From Rubricella sp038526735 (GTDB lineage: Bacteria > Pseudomonadota > Alphaproteobacteria > Rhodobacterales > Rhodobacteraceae), in the NCBI GenBank assembly GCA_038526735.1, contig JBCBGM010000004.1, forward strand, positions 41,379-105,378: a DNA stretch of 64,000 nucleotides, read 5' to 3'. The notes under the pieces were generated by a model. The model was not told where the DNA came from. It saw only the letters and a list, made by a program, of their open reading frames with translations, and made no database searches. A program made the translations under genes and the position numbers. The first letter of the stretch is position 1. Each line of letters starts with the position of its first letter. Shown one piece after another: positions 58,518-64,000 of this stretch.

Positions 58518-59615
58518 TCAACGCTTGTAGGTGTTTGCGGTGAACGGCATCGCCGCCACCGTTGCTGGGAGAAACTTACCACGGACATTTCCGAAAATCT
58601 GCGCTCCTGTTTGCGCGATTTCGGTGGGCAGGTAGCCCATGGCCACCGGGGCCTGAACGCTGGGGCCGAAGCCGCCGGAGGTGACATGGCCGATAACGGG
58701 TCCGTCAGGCTCTGCGTGCAGCGTGACGCCCGCGCGCATCGGGGCACGGCCCTCTGGCAGCAGGCCCACGCGGCGGCGCAGGGCGCCGTTGGTGATGTGG
58801 TCGAGGATTATGGCTGCACCGGGAAAGCCGCCGGCCCGTGGCCCGCCTGGACGACGCGCTTTGCCGATGGCCCAGAGGAGGCCCGCCTCAACGGGTGTCG
58901 TCTCTGTGTCGATGTCGTTGCCGTAGAGGCACAGCCCCGCCTCAAGCCGCAGCGAATCGCGGGCACCGAGGCCGATGGGGGCGACGATGTCTTGCGCGAG
59001 GAGGGCTGTCGCGAGCGCTTCGGCCTCTTTCTCCAAAACGGAAATCTCAAACCCATCCTCACCGGTGTAGCCCGAGCGGGAAAGTATCAGGCCGCCGAAT
59101 GCGGGGCGCTCAGCCACATCCATGAAGCGCATCTTGGTCACATCAACGCCTATGGCACTCAGCGCCTCCGCCGCTTTGGGGCCTTGCAGGGCGATGAGGG
59201 CGCGGTCGGTGAGCACGTCTACGGCGTTGTTACCCAAATGGGCTTTGAGATGCGCAATATCGGCGTCTTTGCAGGCGGCGTTCACAACGACGAACCAGTG
59301 ATCGCCGCGATTGGCGAACATGAGGTCGTCAAGAATGCCGCCCGTCTCGTTGGTCAGTAGGCCATATCGCTGGCGGCCCTCCTTCAGGCCCGCGACATCG
59401 ACCGGAATCAACGCCTCCAGCGCTTCAGAAGGTGCCGTCACGCGCAACTGGCCCATATGGCTGACGTCAAAGAGGCCGGCGGCGCTGCGCGTGTGCAGGT
59501 GCTCGGGCATCACCCCGGCGAATTGCACGGGCATCGAATAGCCCGCAAAGCCCACCATTTTGCCGCCCAAGCTTTGGTGCAGCGCGGTGAGCGGCGTTTC
59601 AAGAAGGTCAGTCAT
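58518..59615 (-). CDS. gcvT: Aminomethyltransferase, T protein
   Basis: A 365-residue T-protein that moves a one-carbon unit to tetrahydrofolate. It begins LLETPLTALHQSLGGKMVGF and has the family motifs GLFDVSHMGQ and YTGEDGFEI. It is the first gene of gcvT-gcvH-gcvP. GAGG lies seven bases before ATG 59615 and a tandem glycine riboswitch precedes it. Confidence 0.97.
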   Translation of the reverse strand: MTDLLETPLTALHQSLGGKMVGFAGYSMPVQFAGVMPEHLHTRSAAGLFDVSHMGQLRVTAPSEALEALIPVDVAGLKEGRQRYGLLTNETGGILDDLMFANRGDHWFVVVNAACKDADIAHLKAHLGNNAVDVLTDRALIALQGPKAAEALSAIGVDVTKMRFMDVAERPAFGGLILSRSGYTGEDGFEISVLEKEAEALATALLAQDIVAPIGLGARDSLRLEAGLCLYGNDIDTETTPVEAGLLWAIGKARRPGGPRAGGFPGAAIILDHITNGALRRRVGLLPEGRAPMRAGVTLHAEPDGPVIGHVTSGGFGPSVQAPVAMGYLPTEIAQTGAQIFGNVRGKFLPATVAAMPFTANTYKR

Positions 59616-59659
59616 CAGCGCACCTCAGCAGCGTCGGGCAATTTGCCCTGTGACGCCCC

Positions 59660-59809
59660 CGCTGTCCGGCTGCCTGAGATCGCTATCCCTTCGGCGGAGC
59701 CCTGGTGGGCCCTCTCTCCAGCGTGTGTGCATCCTCCGGTCCTGAGGCCTGAGCGTTTCCGGGGCGGTTGCGCCTTCGGCACGGGATACTCCCGTTCTCC
59801 CAGAGGATG
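59660..59809 (-). promoter_or_regulatory. Tandem glycine riboswitch upstream of gcvT
   Basis: Read leftward. Aptamer 1 is 59809-59730: P1 CATCCTC/GAGGATG, GGGAGA, core CCGAAGGCGCAA, CTCAGG and GGACCGGAGG. Aptamer 2 is 59723-59660: P1 CGCT/AGCG, GGAGAG, CCGAAGGGATAGC, TCTCAGG and GGACAGCG. Both show the conserved glycine-aptamer cores, with a six-base linker. A following hairpin GCGTC...GACGC enclosing GGGCAA-A-TTGCCC (59631-59656) lies just before the gcvT ribosome site and is the likely expression platform. Confidence 0.92.
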
Positions 59810-59913
59810 ATCTAGCGTTAGGCGAAGGCGGGGGCCTCTGGCAAGGGTTAAGTTGCACTGCGGCAAAGCGCAGGTGATTTGCGCGGGCGGTGAAAGCGGA
59901 TAAGGGGCGGGTT

Positions 59914-61101
59914 ATGCAAACGCTCACCATCACTCGCCTCGGACACCAGGGCGACGGGATCGCGGATGGCCCAGTCTATGTGCCCCGGACCTTGCCTGGA
60001 GAAGTCGTGCGCTGGGACGGTATCTCAGCCAAGATCGACACGCCGTCGGAGGCACGGGTGTCGCCGGTGTGTCGGCATGCCAAGAGCTGCGGCGGGTGCA
60101 TGTTGCAGCATGCCTCGGATGGGTTCGTGGCTGAATGGAAGCGCGACGTGGTGCAGGCGGCGTTGTTGGCGCGGGGGCTGGAATGGCCTCTGCGCGACTT
60201 GCACACTTCGCCGCCTAAAAGCCGCCGCCGTGCAACGTTTTCAGGGCGGCGGACAAAGTCGGGCGCGCAGATCGGCTTTCACGCGTTGCGGTCGGAGCTT
60301 TTGGTGCCGGTGACGGCGTGTGAGGTCATCACCCCCGCCCTCGCGAATGCACTGCCGCATCTTGAGCCGCTGGTCGTGGCCACAGCGTCTCGCAAAGGCG
60401 AGGTGAAGCTGGTTTTGACCGAGACAGACAGCGGGATTGACCTCGATGTGCGGGGCGGCAAACCGCTTGATCCTTTGCAAATCTCTACGCTGCGCTTCGA
60501 CGGGCTCGCGAGGCTTGGTCAGGAGGGGGAGCCCTTAGCGACTTGGACCGTACCAAGGGTTCAGATGGGGGAGGCGCAGGTCGCGCTCCCGCCCGGCGCG
60601 TTTTTGCAGGCCACGCGGGAGGGCGAAGCGGCGCTTTTATCTGGTGTTTTGGAGGCTGTGGCGGGGGTGAACCAAGTCGCGGACCTTTTTGCAGGGGGCG
60701 GGACGTTTTCGTTGCCGCTCTCTGCCAAGGCCAAAGTCTTTGCCGTCGAGGGGGCGGAGGAGTTGACCAGCGCGCTTGCGCAGGCCGCCCGCGATCTTCC
60801 CGGGCATCACATCTCGACAGAGACGCGCGATTTATTTCGCCGGCCCGTGCCCGCTGCGCATTTGGCAGGCTGCGATGCGGTGGTGATCGACCCACCCCGC
60901 GCGGGGGCGGAGGCGCAGATGCGGGAAGTGGCGCTGGCGCGGCCTGCCCAAGTCGCCATGGTCTCGTGCAATCCGGTGACCTTTGCGCGGGATGCGACGT
61001 TTCTCGCAGAAGCGGGCTACGTGTGCCGCTTTATCGACGTGGTGGACCAGTTTCGCTGGTCGCCGCATGTGGAGGTAGTGGCCGGGTTCGCGCTGCCCTG
61101 A
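59914..61101 (+). CDS. Fe-S RNA m5U methyltransferase (TrmA/RlmD family)
   Basis: A 395-residue SAM-dependent methyltransferase. Fe-S ligands are in CRHAKSCGGCMLQH (C-x5-C-x2-C). It has SAM motif FAGGGTFSLPL, a DPPRAG motif and catalytic Cys in SCNPVTFARD. The target may be a uridine in tRNA or 23S rRNA; which one cannot be told. AGGGG lies before ATG 59914. It diverges from the gcv riboswitch and its TGA abuts the TCA (TGA) of the convergent gene. Confidence 0.88.
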   Translation: MQTLTITRLGHQGDGIADGPVYVPRTLPGEVVRWDGISAKIDTPSEARVSPVCRHAKSCGGCMLQHASDGFVAEWKRDVVQAALLARGLEWPLRDLHTSPPKSRRRATFSGRRTKSGAQIGFHALRSELLVPVTACEVITPALANALPHLEPLVVATASRKGEVKLVLTETDSGIDLDVRGGKPLDPLQISTLRFDGLARLGQEGEPLATWTVPRVQMGEAQVALPPGAFLQATREGEAALLSGVLEAVAGVNQVADLFAGGGTFSLPLSAKAKVFAVEGAEELTSALAQAARDLPGHHISTETRDLFRRPVPAAHLAGCDAVVIDPPRAGAEAQMREVALARPAQVAMVSCNPVTFARDATFLAEAGYVCRFIDVVDQFRWSPHVEVVAGFALP

Positions 61102-62778
61102 TCAGGGCAGGCAATCGGCAAAACTCGTATCATCAGCGCGGGCCAGAAGGCGCATGTCGATCTCGCGGCCTTGGTTGGGGTTAAACGCCTCAACGCGGGC
61201 AAGCTCTTGCAGGGGGGCACCGACCAGCGCCTCCAGTTCTTCGGGCGTGGTGCGGCGGGCGGCGTTGAGCCAGACGCGCCAGCCGCTCTCTCCGCTTGAA
61301 AGCAGCTCTGCCGCCTCGTTATCGGTCAAAAACCGCGCGGTGGTGGCGGTGTAGTGCCAGACCGACGGCTCGCGGTAGTCGATGGAGCGGAACGGGCGGG
61401 GTGCGCAGGCATCATAGGCCAGATGCGCTTCGGCAATCGCGCGGGAGGGGAAGAAATACTGCGCGGCGGGGAGCGTGACGCCGAAAAGCCCACCGTGGAT
61501 GAGCAGCCCTGCGGCGAGAGCGTAGCCCGCAAATTGCCAGTCTTGCCGCTTTAGCAGCGACCAAACGGCGGCAAGGGCGGCGAGACTGCCGAAGCCCGCG
61601 AGAGCGACAGCGGTGGGCAGAATGCCTCCGAGCTCCAGCGGGGGCACCACGAGGCTGATGCCTGCCCAGACGGCCGTGCCAAGCAAGAACAGCGCCGCTG
61701 CCACGATCCGCCATCCGCGCGACGGATTCAGCCCGTGGATCAGACCGTAGGCCATGAGCCCCACGAGGGCCGGGAACACTGGCAAGGTATAGTGCGGCAG
61801 TTTCGTTGAGGTGACGGCGAAGACGGCCCAGAACGGGATGATCCAGCTGGCCAGAAACCGCATCGCGTCAGAACCACGCTCGCGCCACGCGCGGCCAAGG
61901 CTCAGCACCAAAAGCGCCGCCCAGGGCCAGAGCATCAGCCAGACGGTGGCGATGTAATACCCCGGAGGCCCCCAGTGGTTTTGTTGGCCCTCAGTGACTT
62001 TGCCGAGGAGGTCATCTCCGACAGCGGCGAAGTAGTACTGCCAGTCGGTGCGAAACCCGATGGCGATGAACCAAGGCAGTGCGACGACCGCCAACACCGC
62101 GAGGCCGAACAGCGGTTTGGTTTGGCGGACAAACTGAAGGTCGCGCTCAAGGATGGTGTGCGACAGCAGGATCCCTCCGAGCAGGAGAAAGATGATCGGC
62201 CCTTTCACCAGCACCCCGGCAGAGACGGCGAGCCAGAGGATCCAGTGTTCGCGTTGCAGGCCGGGGCCGCGCGCCTCTCGCTCGTAGAGCCGCGCGAGCG
62301 CTCCGGCGGTGGCGGTGCAGGCGGCAAGCAGCACCGCGTCGGTTTTGGCGATATTCCCCTCACCCGCCGCGATCAGGCAGGTGAGCATCATCATCCCGGC
62401 GAGGGCTGCAGCGCGTTTGCCAAGCAAAGGATAGAGCGCCCAGAAGGTCAAAAGCCCCGCAAAGAACATCCCAAATGCAGACGGCAGACGGTAGACCCAG
62501 ATCGGCGCCTCCGCCCCATAGCCAGTGATCTGCGCGGCGGCGACCTGAAGCCAGTGGATGCCCGCAGGCTTTTTCCAGCGCGGGTTCTCGATGTTCCAGA
62601 TCTCGATGTAGTCCCCGGTCTCCATCATTTGTTTGGAGGCCTGGATGTAACGTCCCTCATCCCGATCAGTGACCGAAATGGTCGCCTGCCCCGGGATCAG
62701 CGTGATCGCGGCCAAAAGCGCATACACCGCCACAAGGCGCCACCGCGAGAGCAGCGTCCAGTCAAGCAGCGCTTGCAT
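61102..62778 (-). CDS. ArnT-like GT-C glycosyltransferase
   Basis: A 558-residue integral membrane protein with about 12 helices. The first luminal loop has TDRDEGRYIQASKQM, holding the acidic catalytic pattern of ArnT/PMT-type enzymes, and later WKKPAGIHWLQ. ArnT transfers sugars from polyprenyl carriers to lipid A; the acceptor here is unknown. The C-terminus carries a soluble domain (RPFRSIDYREPSVWHYT). It starts 6 bases after the secG stop. Confidence 0.82.
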   Translation of the reverse strand: MQALLDWTLLSRWRLVAVYALLAAITLIPGQATISVTDRDEGRYIQASKQMMETGDYIEIWNIENPRWKKPAGIHWLQVAAAQITGYGAEAPIWVYRLPSAFGMFFAGLLTFWALYPLLGKRAAALAGMMMLTCLIAAGEGNIAKTDAVLLAACTATAGALARLYEREARGPGLQREHWILWLAVSAGVLVKGPIIFLLLGGILLSHTILERDLQFVRQTKPLFGLAVLAVVALPWFIAIGFRTDWQYYFAAVGDDLLGKVTEGQQNHWGPPGYYIATVWLMLWPWAALLVLSLGRAWRERGSDAMRFLASWIIPFWAVFAVTSTKLPHYTLPVFPALVGLMAYGLIHGLNPSRGWRIVAAALFLLGTAVWAGISLVVPPLELGGILPTAVALAGFGSLAALAAVWSLLKRQDWQFAGYALAAGLLIHGGLFGVTLPAAQYFFPSRAIAEAHLAYDACAPRPFRSIDYREPSVWHYTATTARFLTDNEAAELLSSGESGWRVWLNAARRTTPEELEALVGAPLQELARVEAFNPNQGREIDMRLLARADDTSFADCLP

Positions 62779-62784
62779 TCGGGG

Positions 62785-63171
62785 TTACTCCTGGATCGGC
62801 GGAAGAGCCGGCGCGTCACCGCTGGTGGGCGGCAGGAGGCTGCCCCCTTCGAGGCCGGGCGGCAACAGCGGCTCGGTCGAGGCGGGAGGCAACAGGTCGC
62901 CGCCTGTGCCAAGGCGCTCGATCACGCTGTCATTGTTGAGTGCGCGGGTCTGCATCACAGTCAGCAGGATGCAGCAAACCATAAAGGCCGCGCCCAACGC
63001 CCACGTCGCTTTGGTGAGCGCATTCGCAGCACCACGACCGCTGACGAGGCCACCGCCTCCGCCGCCACCGCCGCCAATGCCCAGACCGCCCCCTTCACTG
63101 CGCTGCAAAAGCACCACGCCAATAAGGGCGAGGGCGATCAGGAGCAGGACGATAAGGACGATGTTTTCCAT
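62785..63171 (-). CDS. secG: Preprotein translocase subunit SecG
   Basis: A 128-residue protein with two membrane segments (residues 2-20 and 52-72). The motif GVVLLQRSEGGGLGIGGGGGGGG-type poly-Gly cytosolic loop (residues 19-42) is typical of SecG. It is longer than enteric SecG because of a Pro-rich C-terminal tail (LPPASTEPLLPPGLEG). It precedes the GT-C gene by 6 bases. Confidence 0.93.
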   Translation of the reverse strand: MENIVLIVLLLIALALIGVVLLQRSEGGGLGIGGGGGGGGGLVSGRGAANALTKATWALGAAFMVCCILLTVMQTRALNNDSVIERLGTGGDLLPPASTEPLLPPGLEGGSLLPPTSGDAPALPPIQE

Positions 63172-63331
63172 GGGGCATCTCGGTCTGTGCGAACGTGGCG
63201 GGCCTTAGCATGGCCGATCTGGGGTGTCGATTCACATCCGCAAGGGGTTTGGGCGTTTAGACGGCGCGGCGTGATGACCACGGCGCAAGATCGGCCCTAT
63301 CCATGGGGGGCGCGCAGGGGTACGAGGCGAC

Positions 63332-64000
63332 ATGACCTCCCCAACCGCATCCGAGCAGCACGCGCCGATGAGCTACACCATGTTTGTGGTTGTGGTGGCC
63401 GCGTTGATGGGGATGAACCCGCTTGCCATCGACATCATGCTGCCCGCCTTTGGCCTGATCACGAGCCATTATGATCTGAGCAATCCGAATGCCGTGCACA
63501 CGGTCATCACCTTCTATCTGCTTGGCTTTGGCCTGGGGCAGCTGTTGGTGGGCACGTTCGCGGACAGTTTCGGCCGCAAGCCGATCCTCTTGGTCGGCGT
63601 GGCGCTTTACACGTTGGCGGGGCTTGGCTGCGCGTTGGCGCCGAATTTTGAGGCTCTGTTGGCGGCGCGATTTGTTTGCGGCCTCGCCTCCGCTGCGCCG
63701 CGTGTGGTTGCCACGGCGATGGTGCGCGATTGCTATGACGGGCGTACGATGGCGCGGGTGATGGCGCTGGCGATGACATTCTTCATGGCGATGCCGCTCT
63801 TTGCGCCGCTGTTGGGGCAGATCATCGTGATGGTCGCGCCGTGGCAGTGGATCTTTGGTTTTGTGGTGGTTTACGGCGCGGTGTTGTTTTGGGTGTGTTT
63901 CAGCGCGTTGCCCGAAACCATACGCCCCGAGTTTCGCCGCCCCATTGCCTTCACCGCGATGGCGGAGGCGACGCGCTCTGTTCTAGGCTCGCGCCAAACC
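63332..64000 (+). CDS. Bcr/CflA-type MFS drug transporter (partial)
   Basis: Start and first 223 codons of an MFS efflux protein that runs off the window. At least six membrane segments are present. Motif A-like GTFADSFGRKP follows the second helix, and LAIDIMLPAFGLI resembles the DxYLPA motif typical of the Bcr/CflA group. The ATG at 63332 has AGGCGA upstream. Confidence 0.88.
   Translation, partial: MTSPTASEQHAPMSYTMFVVVVAALMGMNPLAIDIMLPAFGLITSHYDLSNPNAVHTVITFYLLGFGLGQLLVGTFADSFGRKPILLVGVALYTLAGLGCALAPNFEALLAARFVCGLASAAPRVVATAMVRDCYDGRTMARVMALAMTFFMAMPLFAPLLGQIIVMVAPWQWIFGFVVVYGAVLFWVCFSALPETIRPEFRRPIAFTAMAEATRSVLGSRQT

Noticed and set aside
1..64000. CRISPR array or prophage
   Set aside because: No regularly spaced repeats and no phage structural genes are seen; the only mobile element is the IS at 52376-54687.

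Overview
The window is chromosomal DNA of a high-G+C alphaproteobacterium, most likely a member of the Rhodobacteraceae (Roseobacter group). Supporting signs are a FlbT/FlaF/DUF1217 flagellar locus, CtrA-like TTAA-N7-TTAA boxes, a BluE-CobD-CobC cobalamin module, a HU variant with acidic tails, Hint_2 and DUF6456-type proteins and an MttB-family methyltransferase. The genus is inferred; no marker gene fixes it.

Region 1 (1-14.6 kb) is a flagellar cluster. flhA (end only), fliR, flhB and a coiled-coil ORF run rightward. fliL-flgH-flgA-flgG-flgF-fliQ-fliE-flgC-flgB form a tight leftward operon, and fliI diverges from it. A leftward block then holds DUF1217, flbT, flaF, flagellin, a small helical ORF and a rod-binding FlgJ-like protein. 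fliK and flgD run rightward. Together these supply export-gate, rod, hook-length and filament parts plus the FlbT/FlaF flagellin control pair.

Region 2 (14.8-24.2 kb) holds a phosphomannomutase, an ABC importer of the ynjBCD type next to a CDP-alcohol phosphatidyltransferase (as in E. coli ynjBCD-ynjF), the aminopropanol-phosphate branch of cobalamin synthesis (bluE-cobD-cobC), and hemP with an unknown partner under an iron-box-like dyad.

Region 3 (24.2-40 kb) is mostly housekeeping: tRNA-Val(TAC), HU, lon, two tandem FkbM methyltransferases, tgt, a SufT-like protein, a 46-codon small ORF, a LysR regulator, an A-type Fe-S carrier, a YbjQ-like protein, tpiA, a helix-hairpin-helix protein behind two TGC-type dyads, a DUF6456-type regulator, an MttB homologue, a Hint-domain protein and guaA.

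Region 4 (40-51.8 kb) holds a repeat lipoprotein with a peptidoglycan-binding end, two EamA transporters, ppa, a FadL-like porin, an ATPase, metA (predicted acetyl-CoA type), a hydrolase, a TetR regulator, an RraA-like protein, ilvC and two Lrp/AsnC regulators.

Region 5 (51.9-55.1 kb) is the most unusual part. A 2312-bp IS1-like element (19-bp perfect inverted ends, 8-bp target duplication) sits inside a membrane-anchored pentapeptide-repeat gene. Besides its transposase it carries two passenger genes: an ImmA/IrrE-like protein with a degenerate zinc motif, and a basic protein preceded by an operator-like inverted repeat.

Region 6 (55-64 kb) holds the glycine-cleavage operon gcvT-gcvH-gcvP under a tandem glycine riboswitch, an Fe-S RNA methyltransferase, an ArnT-like glycosyltransferase, secG and the start of a Bcr/CflA-type MFS transporter.
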